A stretch of DNA of 64,000 nt from Parasponia andersonii. Lineage: Eukaryota > Streptophyta > Magnoliopsida > Rosales > Cannabaceae. The stretch is from positions 63,169 through 127,168 of the forward strand of contig JXTB01000070.1 in the NCBI GenBank assembly GCA_002914805.1, written 5' to 3'. The number at the start of each line of letters is the position of its first letter. Positions within the stretch are counted from its first letter, which is position 1. Below, in pieces: positions 13,316 through 24,698 of the stretch. The notes under the pieces were generated by a model. It made no database searches and was not told the DNA's origin. It worked only from the letters and a program-made list of their open reading frames with translations. The translations under genes were made by a program, and so were the position numbers.

Positions 13316-14181
13316 AGTATGTATAAGTCTTTAGGGTCAAAAAATAATTTTAACCTTATTTAAAAAAAAAACAAATAATTATAATTTCAACCTTTGATTG
13401 AATGAGCTAGTTCTATTGTGGTTGACTTTTCTTTTTTTGTTTCCAATTTGGAAATAGCATATTTATTTCTTAAATTTGTACCACTTGCCAAGTCTCAAGT
13501 GCCAGGGGACCCACAGAAGTAAAAGACACCAAGAGAAACTGTACTTTTCGATCCTATTTGCACAAACACAAGTATTACTAGAAATATAAACAAGGGTTAA
13601 TTAGTCCTTGTCAAAAGAATCAGCAATAGGCAAAGGAACAGCATTTATTGGAAGAAAATATATTTCTAATATGTTGCATACATTTGCATTGGTTAGCATA
13701 CTAGCAGATAATTCAAGAAGCCATAATTCGGCAAGAAAATATGAATTCAAACAATAGTCTAGTCTCCTTTCCTTAACATTACAAAATTAGAAGATCTCTC
13801 CTGTGCAGGAACAGGGTTTGTGGCTTATAAATAGCTCACTGGAGGATAAAGGTCTCCAGAGAATGCCTATGGCAACTAATATTTCAATGATAATTGAATA
13901 GAAATTAAAACTGAATAGAAGATCAGTTCACTGTGTTCATATATGTTCATTCCGTTGAACATAGGACCCGTAAATTATCTATTCGAATGTCGTCTCTTAA
14001 CGAAAATGGTTATGAATTTGGCAAGGCTTTGTGATTCGTGACTGGCAGACATAGCTGAGTTTCTATTAGATATCGAGGTTATTGGAATCAGTCCCTCCGG
14101 TAAAATTGCTTGAAAGTTTGAAACTAGTACATTTTACAAGTCCATCAATTATGTTTCGTATGTCAAATGCCACGGTAAGAA
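13316..14181. other. Intergenic stretch, probably including the 3' UTR of the PPD6 gene
   Basis: No protein-like frame. The part next to 14,181 must carry the 3' untranslated region and poly(A) signal of the minus-strand PPD6 gene. I could not fix the cleavage site. Confidence 0.5.
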
Positions 14182-17100
14182 TTAAACCTGAAAAGAATCA
14201 AGCATAGCTTTGAGAGTTTTCTCTGATACTTGCCACTGTTTATCGTTTGCACTAGCTACAAACAAGACAACTGTGTTTCCTTTTGCTGTTGCCTTTGCAA
14301 GATTGTGTGAACCCGTTAGAGCATAGGGAGTCTCAAGCACATATTTGTAATACTGCATATACCAGAAGAAGACAAGTTGGTTAGAAGGAAAAACTACTAG
14401 AAAGAGGTTACTAACATTTATCTTTATAAGAAATGGAAAATAAACCTTTACAATGAACAGGAAAAGGTGTTATCACATGGGCACTCTTTGCACTCTAACC
14501 TTATTAAGCAAGAAAAGTCACATGGTCATATACAAGTACTGTAGAACGACCAAGCTTAATACAGAAATTTTTAACGTGAAGCCCAACAAACTGAAGAGTA
14601 CTAGGAAGTTTAATTGCAGGGATATGAATTCAGACCACAGCTGAAAATAGTGGTAGACATGGAGTCACATTTCTTTCCTCTTTACCGTAGTCAATGTATA
14701 CAACCATGTCTAGGCATAAGAAGACTTCACAGCAGTACGGAACACGATTTAGACAAAAAGTTGTTCCGCTCTTTGATTAGAGAACATGGACAGTTTGTTT
14801 CAGGGATGATTTATCTTATTCCTATTCTCGAAATTGGGAAAGAAAAGCAATCTATATGTACCCAGAATCCATCAGTGATCTCGAATTCAGTGCCTCTTAA
14901 GTCATAACAACAAAAGAACTCGGTAGCATTTCCTCTGCTCATAAGTCATGTGAACCCCCCCCCCCCCAAAAAAAAAAAGTAGAAATGATGAGAAATTTCT
15001 GTGCACTATATGAGGTTTCTCTATTGTAAACCAAAGACAAAAGCCACCATAGCAAGACGGCAATGTCAACATAAGCAGTCATGGGGACAAGTTATGCTCT
15101 AAACCACCCAGGTAGAGTTCGCTGGTAACTGTATTTGCAATATAAGTTGTAGACAATAAAATGCATGCATTCATACGAAAATGATAGCGCAAGAAATTGT
15201 ATTACCGTCTGATCACCAAGCTTTTCTACTGAAGATTCAAGAAGCTCGTCTGGATCATATGTATTTCCAGTGACAAAAGGTCCAAGAGAAGCAATCAACT
15301 TTTCAGGGCTTCCAATTTCTTCTATTGTTGCATTGGGTTTATTGGTCAAACGTATTAGAGGCGAAGCAACTACCTGAACTTTCCCTTGTTTCTCATCCTC
15401 AAATTTCACCTCGACCCAAGGCTCTGCACATTTTGGTTGACAGTAATTACCAGACAATATGTTAGCCACTCGTGTCTGTTTCCATGTTGGTGGAAGTATG
15501 AATTGGTAGGGCTGCACATTTCCTGCAAATAACTAAATCCCAAGTATCATTAGCATATAAAATAGATAAAACACAGAATATATATGTCCAGAAAATAGCC
15601 AAAACGGTAGGATAATCAGAAATCCCTAATCCCAATTTCAAAAATATTCACTGAAATTTTACATTTTTTGATCAGTTCGTAGAGAAGGAAATCAATGTAA
15701 GACCCGTAATGAGAAAAAAATTAACCATAATACATAGCAAATTTGATTTTATTTCTTCACAGATAATGACAAGAGAAACCAGATGGATAATAACATGTAA
15801 AAGCCCATAGCTTTTAAAAGGGTATTTTGGTCTTTTGATAATTAAAAAAATAAAATAAAATAAAATTTTATAAACCAAAAATTCGAATTTTGGATTTTAT
15901 TGAAATGAAAAACTGGAAATTGGGGCCATTTTGCAATTTTTAAGGACTAAACTAAAAGAAATTTTTAAAGATATGGTAAAAACATAATATTAAAAACTTA
16001 ATATTGCCCACTTAGAGACTATCATGTGTCACACTCTCTCTCTTCCTCTTTTTCCTCAGCTCCTTCTCTCTCTTCTCCCTTGACATCTTCTCCTTCTCTC
16101 TCCCAGTTGAAGCTCGCAGCTACGGGACCACCACCGACGGAAGCTTCCAACCGATGACAGCCGCCGCAGATTGCCTAGGTCAGACTACTGGACTCAGACA
16201 GAGCTTCGTTGTCGATCTTGGTCTCATAGGAGCTTGCCAACGTCAGAAATTTCAAGTGGAGGCCGCAAGTGTTTTTGCTCGCCGCCGTTAACTCCGGCCA
16301 CCTTAGTTCGTGAATCCAATCCTATTCAACTCGTCTCATCACGATCATTCACGTGGTATATATATCTTGACTTAATATTGCCTGGATTGAATTTTACCAT
16401 TTTTATCAATTTTGAGCTAATTTAATTTTATATTAAAATTTTTTAATTTGACCGTTAGATTGTAAAATAAACCTCAAACATGTTATGTACTTGTAAAAAC
16501 AAAAAATATGATATGTATTCTCTACATTTGGTGACAAGTAAGAAAATCTAAAGCTAACGGTTTAGATTGTCTCATTTTGCCTGTCGTACGCTTGGGTTCG
16601 GCCCCAGTCCGAATTGGTCAAACTATATATTTAATCTAGCATTTTTTGATACTCTGAATTTAGTGGTGAAGCCCGTTTCACAATCTAAAGCTCTAATTTA
16701 AAATCGAGTTTTCAAACCTATCGATCAAACGTTCGAAAATGACGCCTGACCTTCCAAACGATACCCAAATGACGCGAAACTTTCTCCATAGCTCCGTAGA
16801 GTACTATTTGGACACTCAATTGAGGTAGGGGTTCAATTACCAGGTTTTATATATGTGTTAATTTGAAATTTTTATTATAACTATTTTTGTGAAAAATCAT
16901 GAATAAAATGATATTTTGATAAACTGTTGGAAAATCTTGTATTATTCTGGAATTGGATTGTGCAATTTTTATACATATTTATAAAATCATGATTCTTGAG
17001 TATCTGCCCAATGTATAGTGAATTTTAGAATAATATCAAATAGAGTTTTAAAGCATTTTTTGGTTATGTATTGCATGGTTATTACGCGTATTTTGTTATA

Positions 17101-20100
17101 CATTATACATACCATAGGATCACTTATGAGATATATCTTAAGCATCGCATTATTATAGTAAGCAGACTAGTACACCAGCCCTCGATGAGAGCCCATAAAC
17201 CCATATAGGATTTTTCTGATTATTCCCATTCAGTAAATGTAGGCATTCAGTTGCCCATCCGGTTCGGTATGCTTAGACACATGAGTGTCCCTACAGTTTT
17301 CTCGGATAGATATTAGGCAGAGAGTACTTAGTACATATAGTACGAGTTACTCTAGTTCGTGATGAGAGGGTGTGAATTCATGGAATGAGTTGATTTATAA
17401 TGTATACAAATATATATTTCTTGTTTTAGTTTTGAACATGTGAATATTTTATAATGTGTACAAATATATATTTCTGGTTTTGGTTTTGAATATGTGACTA
17501 TTCTAAATATTAATTATTTTATACCTAGTTTATAAATTGAATTTGGAAAAAGTATTAACTATACAGGTTTGGTAAAATTGCATCAATTTAAAAAGGTAAT
17601 AGAATTTCTACTGAGCATTCACACGCTCGCCCCCCTACTTCCTTATTTTTAATAACATAGAATTGCTAAAAACTAGTTTAGGAGCTTAGAAACTACCTTA
17701 GGAAGCAACTTAGAAGTTGCCTCCTCAATAGTTTCATAGAAAACCAGTAGCTACAAAATTAGAAACTACCTGGTTCAGGGATTAATCTTTAGAAAACAAT
17801 CTGTCATTTAGCTAAATAACTCTGTAGGTACATAGTAACAAGTTCTCTTAGATTTTGTGCATGTAATTTGTATTCTAGGATCCTTAAGAGAGTTTAGGGT
17901 TTAGCTTAAAAGTACCCTAGTCTAGTTAAGGCCCTTAACGCCTAAAATACTACTATTATGCTTTATTTTTCCTCTATTTTTTCTCTATTTCAACTCTAAT
18001 TGTATTCAACCTTAATCTAATGATCATCATAGCTTATTAATTGTATTCTAATCATGTTTAGAAATTTACTCCAAAACATTAAATCCCCTGAATTATGAGG
18101 AATGTGACCATTCTTCAAAACTCACTCATCATCTTGCTTTCTCTATTCGAATTTCTCCATTCAAAGCTCCTCCATTTTTATCAATGTGAGGTTTCTTCTA
18201 ATTCCTTATTTTAGCTCTTCACTAGCATTATATGTAAAAATTCCAGTAGCATGTCTAGTCACATTTCAACATTTGATTCATGTTAATCATGCCTATCATA
18301 TCTCATTATCTAGCATTGTATTGTCATATAGTCACCACTAAGTTCAGAACAAACATATGGCTTAGATTTTAGCTCCTTGGATGCTTGTACAATACACTTA
18401 ATCATTGAACTAGTAGGTATATGTTGCAATAGTTACTTCATAATCCAAAAACTTAATCTTATAGTGTAGAAAGTATATTAGCACAATCATCATAGGATTC
18501 AGAGAGTATGTTTGTATCTTAAACACATGGCATTCATCACATAATCATGTATTCATACCTTTAAAAAGTANAATGATAATACATGAATGTCTCTAAAAGA
18601 GTCCCTATTTAGCTTGTAATATAGCATAATCACATCTTGGGTAAGATACAAACAGGTTTATTTAGAATTCTTTGAGCCATAATAATAATCAAATAATCCA
18701 TTATATGGAACTTGATTTAAATTTGATATTTTGATAATAAATTCTAAAGTTGACTCAATCAAGATAATCAAGTAGGAAAGTATTAATAAAGACCATTAAA
18801 AGACTCAAAGTATCTCATAACCGATACCATTATTAGTACATCAAGCTGCTACTTACAGATTAGTATTTTTAATTTACTTCTGAACTTGTACATATTAGTT
18901 GATCGGCTTTAAATGCTTTGTAGCTTTTAGTCCCCAATCAATGATATATAACTATTTGTTCAAAGTATGTAATTCTATTTAGTGGCTTTCAGAAATTAAA
19001 TAGAGTTACTAAGACTTTGAATGGTTGTCTAGGAGTACTACGACTCTTGATTGATATGCTCACGAGCATTGGGACTTCTGATTGATTTGCCCAGAAGCAC
19101 TGAAACTTTTAAATGATTGCTTGAGAGTATCATGATTCTTGATAACTTGCTCAGGAGCACCAAGACTCTTAAATAGTTGTCTAAGAGTACTAGGACTTTT
19201 AAATAGTTACCTAGGAGTACTAGGACTTTTGGTTGATTACCTAGGAGCACTAAGATTTTAATTTTTGATATTTGCCTAGGAACCACCAGGACTTTTATTT
19301 TTTATTTAAAGTTTGATATTTGACTAGAAGCTACTAGGACTTTTTGAAGCTGGTATGTGCCTAAGAGCCACTAGGACTTTCAATTGATTTGGCCAAGGAC
19401 ACTGGGACTTTATACGTTTTCCTAGGATCCACTAAGAATTTTTGAAGCTAGTGTGTGCCTAAGAGCCGCTAGGACTTTTAATTGATTTGACCAGGAACAC
19501 TGGGGCTTTATATGTTTGCCTAGGATCCACTACGACTTTGATTTGCCTAAGAGCACTAGGACTAAAATATTTGATATTTGCTTAGGAACTACTAGGACTT
19601 CTATTTTTTTTCCTGAAGTTTGATATTTGCCTAGGAGCTACTAGGACTTTCTGAAGATGATGTTTGTCTAGGAGCTACTGGGACTTTTAATTGATTTACC
19701 CAGGAGCACTGGGGCTTTATATATTTTCCTAGGATCTACTAGGACTTTTAATATTAAGGTCCTAAATTCATGTTAACCTTTATTCTTTATAAAATCATGA
19801 ATATCTTCCTACTTAAGGTATCATTTGAGCTCATGAATTTAACAATAGAATCCTTGAGGGAACCACATAAGTACATAAAATGGATATTTCATAGATTTTG
19901 AATTCAAAAAGTCCCTAGTATAGGGTATGTCATTGATAATATGTTAAAAAAAGTCTCTAGTATGGGGTATATCATTGATAATATGTTTAAGGGTATTTCA
20001 TTTTTTACATGTAGTAGTTCTTCCAAAATTTAATATTGGCTAAGGATAAAATTTTACCTTACTCCGAGTCTTTTGGGATGTAGTGTTCACTTGGTTTGAC

Positions 20101-23100
20101 TCTTGTTGCGTCATAAGGTCCTTTAATACTTCTAAGTCAAACAACTTGAAACTTCAATGCCACTTCCTTGATCGTCATTCCCCATTGTGACACATGCCAT
20201 TACTTGTCCTCCTTTCCTATGATTTGGAAAAGGATTGGTGTCTGCTAACTGGTTTTGTATCATTTCTTCCTTGCAAACCTTACAATGGTATTTTTTTTCT
20301 AACTACATAGCAATCTAAAGTGGAATGACCTATCTTTTTGTGAAAAATGCAATACTTGGGATATCTTTTATCTTCTACGGTAGGAGATTTATCAACAAGC
20401 ATATCACTTAGTTTTCCATCTTTCAACTAGGCCTGGACCAATGCTTCTATATACTTCTTACTTAAAAGTATTTGAGACAGGATTGAAAATAAACTACTGT
20501 TGGATTGCTCAACCATTGATACTTCTCTTTTCCTTTTAAAAGAAGCTGACTTACTTTATCTATCACTAGAACTATCTCCAAGGGCTATTCTTCATTTATC
20601 TGCTACTGTGATTTATGCTTGCTTTACTTTTTCTATAAGTTCATCAAAATTGGAAAAGTATGTGATTCTCAATGTGAAGCCTGTACTCTAAATCTATTCC
20701 CCAAACACATAATCTGATTAATTGTGATTCTCCAATTATTTCCTCACAATCTAGAGCCTTTCCTTAAATTTATTGACATAAGCCTTCAAAGATTCATCAC
20801 TCCTTTGTTTCTTAGAATAAAGATTAGTTAAAGTGTATTTGGACTCTGAGACAAAAAACTTAGTGCAAAAGATTTCCATCACTTCATCCCAATTCTTAAT
20901 GCTACTGGTAGGCCAAGCAGCAAACTAAGAGTAGACTCTATCTATAAGAGTCTTAGAGAACTCTCTCATTCTTAAATCTTCATCCTCATCATAGCTCCTT
21001 AAATCATCTATGAACCTATCAAATATTCTTTGGCATTCCCTCTCTTGCAATCAAACTTCCTAAACCTAGGATTTATGTAATCCTTGGGATAGGATTTGGA
21101 TAATATGCGAGCTAGATAAGGTGGTTAGAATTTAACCTTATTAACCTCCTTATAGGTCGAGTTTGTTTTGAGTAATTCAAAGATTTGTTCTTTTGTGAGA
21201 TACTTAGGGCCCGTTCTAGGAGTTGTAGTAGCAAGAGTGTCTGCTAGAGATACCACTGTGATTGAGGTAACAAGAGTAGTAGGAGATCCTGCTTGGACCA
21301 GTGGTATACTTGATCCTGCTACATTTTGATTAAATGGACGAATATGAGAACCAGTGTTCCCATTCCCATTCAATACCCCGTTCCTACTCTTCAACATGGG
21401 GACATCTTGTTAAAAACTTTCTAAAATCATCATCATTCTATTCATTTGATCATTCTGTTGAACAAAACTCTCAACATTTGTTTGTGGTAAAGGTGGTGAT
21501 GATGGTGGCAAAGATGGTGGAATAGGTGGTGGGTTTAGTGGGTTAACCATTCTTCTCTCTTTTGACAAGGAAGAAGCAAAACAAAGACTTTAGAATGAAA
21601 ACGATGGATGAAAATGTAATAATATACAAATAGAACTTTATAAAAACGGAGAAGATTTCAATCTTCCTTAGCCATCCCCAGGGAAGTCGCCTTTTAAATA
21701 TATTCATGGTAATTTTTGAACTTTAAAAATATATATTTACTTGTATGTTACACAAAGATGATAAAAGCATAATATAGTATAACTTAGCAAATATTCTAGG
21801 ATAGATTATATATATATGGTAGATTAGTACAACAATTAGGAAGTATATAAACAACTTGTTAACTAAAGGAATTAATATAAATATAGGAGCTAAAAATTAA
21901 ATATAATAATAGATAAAGAGTAAATTGATATATTAAAGAAACTTAACAAAAAACTACCACAAACATGGTGAACGGGGGGGCCTTTGAATGACTTAATTCT
22001 TATAAAGTTCTTTAAAGAGAATTTTTAGAAGAGATATATATGAATCTGATGATAATAGGATTGATAAAATATTGCTCATTACAAGCTGACCATGAATTAG
22101 ATCATGCTTATTGTAAGCTTAAGTGTATAAAGTATAACATATAAACCCTTAGTGATCAAACTAAAGATGTATATATATGCTCACGATGATCAACTACTAT
22201 TTTAAACATATACATAAGATAAAAATAATATTTTAAGTAAAAGAGAAAGTGAAAACTTAGATTAAAGGACACTAGGTCTGAAGAAAGAACTATATAGCTG
22301 CTGTTGGTGACAAAACCTAACTGATCATACATGCAATGATGAAATGGACACTTTCAAGTATGTAAATGATGTTCGAATAATGTTTCTAGGGTAGGAAAAT
22401 GATTAAGAGTGATATATAGAAGTATAAGTGAAGTTTTAAGCTCATCAGGTGGGTAAAAATGAAAGAAAAGTATGAGTTTTAGCCACTTCAGTGGCTGGAA
22501 ACGTGAACAAAAGAGAGAAAAAGAGAGAGAGAGTTGAAAATAATAGCTAAAGTTGAAAAGGTAGTTCTCTCCCATCCCTTGATTTGTGAAGAAAGGCTCC
22601 TGTTTATAGGCAGCCAAGGCTTGGAGACCAAACATCTAGTGGAAGATAAGAATGGCAAGTGTCAAAAACTGCCTTTCCTTATCTCTTAGAATCTGATTTT
22701 ACCCATAAGTTTAGTGCAAAGTAATGAATAAGTAACATAGAATTGCTAAAAACCAGTTTAAGAGTTTAGAAACTGCATTAGGAAGCAACTTAGAAGCTGC
22801 CTCCTTAACAGATTCATAGAAAACTAGCAGCTAAGAAACGAGAAACTACCTAGTTCAGGGTTAATCTTTAGAAAATAACCTGTCATTTAGCTTAATAACT
22901 CTGCAGGTGCATAGTAACAGGTTCTCTTAGATTTTGTGCATGTAATCTGTTTTCTAAGACCCTTAAAGGGAGTTTAGAGTCTAGGATAAAAATACTCTAG
23001 TTCAGTTGAGGTCCTTAACCCGTAAAATACCACTGTTATGTTTTATTTCTCCTCTATTTTTCTCTGTTTCAGCTCTAATTGTATTCAACCTTAATCTAAA

Positions 23101-23920
23101 CATCATCATAGCTTAATTAATTGTATTCTAATCATGTATAGGAATTTACTCCAAAACACATATTTTCATTTTTTTTTGTCTTTCCCCCCTAACAACATGG
23201 GATGTATTATGAGAAAACAGGGCAGCACATCCATTGACAAACATCCATAATGACCAATATCAACTTTTTGCAATAAAATTTTACTTTTTCACTCAAGTTT
23301 ATCACCTCAAAATGAAGGAAATTGATCTAAGAGCTGTATAAGAGAAAATTAACTATAATGCATGCCAAATTTGACTTCATTTCTCAACTTTTGTTTCCTT
23401 CTTCTTTTTCCTCCCATTAGCTTGTATTATGGAAAAAACAGGGCATCACATACACTGGTAGTATAATCATTTCATCTTGCGATAATCTAAATAAGGGCAT
23501 CACATTTGCACACTAAAATTGACGATTTTCTGCTCTTTTACTATCTTTTTGGTCAGAACAAAAGCAAAATCAACAGAAAATTTGTGAATGACAGAAAAGA
23601 AAAGGAGTACCTGCACGAAGAGCAGGAGTGTCTTTAGGAGAAGCTTTGAAGAAGACGAATGAAGTGTCCGACGGCAATGGCGGAAGGTAGGACCCGACTT
23701 CAACCTCTCTGGCAGCCGAAGATGATGGCGTTTTGAGATCAAGAAGAAGAGGAAGCAGAGCCACCCCTCTCAAGAATTCTCTTCTTAGAGTCTTTTGAGG
23801 CAATTGGGGTCTCAAATTCAGTGAAGGAGAAGGAGAATACGAGATATTTGGGGGTGGTTTTGAAGTGGAAGAGTGTGTAACAATGGAGGAAGGAATTGGA
23901 GGAAGAGGAGTAGTCGCCAT
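14182..23920 (-). CDS. PPD6: PsbP domain-containing protein 6, chloroplastic (thylakoid lumen), three exons
   Basis: Exons on the minus strand are 23,920-23,611, 15,522-15,206 and 14,352-14,182. All junctions are GT-AG and the phases fit, giving 798 nt and 265 residues, close to the family length. Residues 1-70 look like a bipartite transit peptide: a Ser/Pro-rich stromal part, twin arginines at 46-47 (LRREFLRG), a hydrophobic run, then SSAA before the mature REVEVGSYLP. This implies Tat-dependent import into the thylakoid lumen. The PsbP fold covers about 105-265, ending LDSFQV. Cys131 and Cys135 in NYCQPKC match the redox-active disulfide known for PPD6. The start codon is chosen for its AAAATGG context and the transit peptide behind it. 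The exact role of PPD6 is not settled; it is a lumenal PsbP relative, not the oxygen-evolving PsbP itself. No break is seen, so the gene looks functional. Confidence 0.93.
14353..15205 (-). other. Intron 2 of the PPD6 gene
   Basis: Donor ACG|GTAATAC at 15,205 and acceptor ATATGCAG at 14,353, phase 0. It contains a poly-C/poly-A run at about 14,956-14,979 (a G/T run on the gene strand) and no recognised element. Confidence 0.88.
15640..15790. repeat. Duplicated intron segment, copy 1
   Basis: Matches 23,265-23,395 in direct orientation, for example GAAGGAAAT, then AACCATAATACATAGCAAAT versus AACTATAATGCATGCCAAAT. It is diverged but continuous over about 120 bp. It is too long for a target-site duplication, so it is more likely an old local duplication later separated by the retroelements. 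Confidence 0.6.
15796..17650 (-). mobile_element. Family-B LTR (probable Ty3/gypsy), truncated, in PPD6 intron 1
   Basis: Begins with TGTAAAAGCCC, the reverse complement of the family-B end. It shows the family landmarks in reverse order: a CT-rich tract near 16,030-16,100, the segment before TTCACGTGGT, repeated TTAGATTGT motifs, and the CCGATTGGTC-like block. It stops near the gag-only element, so roughly the first 0.4 kb of the LTR is missing compared with 43,027-45,013. An open stretch at 16,171-16,425 belongs to the LTR, not to a host gene. Confidence 0.7.
17653..18078 (-). repeat. 3' LTR of the gag-only element
   Basis: Direct repeat partner of 22,733-23,158. Shared edges are TAACATAG and CCAAAACA as read on the plus strand. 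Confidence 0.8.
19020..19760 (-). repeat. Degenerate tandem repeat of about 30-36 bp in the gag-only element
   Basis: Around twenty loose copies of a unit like GCCTAGGAGCACTAGGACTTT with short variable spacers. On the minus strand part of it (19,286-19,038) reads as repeated VLVLLGN peptides, but length and frame vary between copies, so coding is doubtful. It lies between gag and the 3' LTR. Confidence 0.75.
20700..21540 (-). pseudogene. Gag remnant of the gag-only element
   Basis: The minus strand reads the start of a gypsy gag with KYLTKEQIFELLKTNSTYKE near 21,200-21,140. The retrotransposon-gag core follows: SYPKDYINPRFRKFD-like text near 21,070, FIDDLRSYDEDEDLRMREFS near 20,970, and LTNLYSKKQRSDESLKAYVN near 20,800. 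It would be the capsid protein. Broken. Confidence 0.75.
22733..23158 (-). repeat. 5' LTR of the gag-only element
   Basis: Direct repeat partner of 17,653-18,078; it begins TGTTTTGGAGTAAATT on the minus strand. Confidence 0.8.
23265..23395. repeat. Duplicated intron segment, copy 2
   Basis: Direct-repeat partner of 15,640-15,790. It is itself framed by two copies of a shorter motif (GTATTATG...AACAGGGCA at about 23,211 and 23,424), so this part of the intron has duplicated more than once. Confidence 0.6.
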
Positions 23921-24080
23921 TTTAATAATAGATAGAGAAAGAGAGAGATGGAGATACGGGTAACGGGAATTGGCTTAGTCTGTAGTCCCGCTCGCACTAT
24001 GATTTATGACCTTATCCATGTTTGATTGGATGAGACAAGTATTAACATTTCCTTTTTCTTTTTATTTTTTTTCGCAAAAC
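23921..24080 (-). promoter_or_regulatory. 5' UTR and proximal promoter of the PPD6 gene
   Basis: Upstream of the start codon, on the gene strand, lies a CT-rich leader (23,935-23,955), common in plant core promoters, and an AGCCAATT box near 23,970. No clear TATA box was identified. The SIRE-like element starts less than 800 bp upstream, possibly only 165 bp, so the promoter is short or overlaps transposon sequence. Confidence 0.5.
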
Positions 24081-24698
24081 CATACAAATAAAGTGAGAAT
24101 ATAATCACTCAAAGAAATATCATTTTTTTTTTTCAGAATAAGAAATATCAATATTTCGATGTTCAAGGAGTTGTTAAATAATGTCGACATCTCGACGTCC
24201 AAATATTTTAATATTTGAGAAAACAATTACTACACTTTTTGATGAAACTTTAATGTGATATACATAATAATAACATTTTTCAAAGAAACAAAAGAAAAAA
24301 AAAAAGAAAGAGAAGGTTTTGATATAAAAAAGTTCTAAATTCATCAAAAATTTGATTATGTACATTCATATTTTTTCACATAACAAAAGAATTATTTTAT
24401 CATCTTGGCTTTCTATCTACATTCATTATATTCTAAAAATACCTTTTTTTTTTTTTTACTGTGTACATTCTTTATTTGTTGTACAATGATGAAAGTCAAC
24501 AACAAATGTGGAACACATGCTATCATTAAATCAGTTTAACTAACTTGGAATTTTTTTATAAAAAGTTTAAGTTCAAGTATTTATTTATAATTTTTTCGAT
24601 AATTACCCACCAATTTTCTCATTTTCTTTTTTTTTTTCAGAATTTTTCATCCATTTTTCTCTCTCAAAAATAATATAAAATTTTTGATCAAGATAACA

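Larger units (their letters stand above)
17653..23158 (-). mobile_element. Gag-only LTR retrotransposon (TR-GAG-like) inside PPD6 intron 1
   Basis: Two direct repeats of 426 bp each (17,653-18,078 and 22,733-23,158) agree at about nine in ten positions by eye. Between them a minus-strand gag remnant (about 20,700-21,540) is the only coding trace. No protease, reverse transcriptase or integrase can be read. A GGGGA-containing tract next to 18,078 may be the polypurine tract. That structure fits the non-autonomous TR-GAG/LARD class, which depends on proteins of other gypsy elements. LTR ends are TGTTTTGG and TATGTTA, and no clear target-site duplication was found, so the boundaries may be off by a few bases. 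Broken fossil. Confidence 0.75.
15523..23610 (-). other. Intron 1 of the PPD6 gene, 8.1 kb and filled with retroelements
   Basis: Donor GCAG|GTACTCC at 23,610 and acceptor TTTGCAG at 15,523, phase 1 (Gly104 split). The intron contains a family-B LTR (15,796-17,650), a gag-only LTR element (17,653-23,158) and a locally duplicated segment. Without the two elements it would be well under 1 kb, so most of its length is acquired. Confidence 0.88.

Noticed and set aside
14956-14979. Poly-C then poly-A run
   Set aside because: Simple homopolymers in intron 2; possibly sequencing-prone, no functional claim possible.
17653-17657. taaca here and at 15,791-15,795 as a target-site duplication for the family-B LTR in intron 1
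   Set aside because: The same taaca is part of the gag-only element's own LTR (also at 22,733), and the family-B LTR is truncated at this side, so the match is probably chance.
18571-18571. Single ambiguous base (n)
   Set aside because: An assembly ambiguity in the gag-only element with no effect on any call.
22354-22635. 93-codon minus-strand frame inside the gag-only element
   Set aside because: It lies between the 5' LTR and gag, has biased Phe/Leu/Ser content and no recognisable domain.
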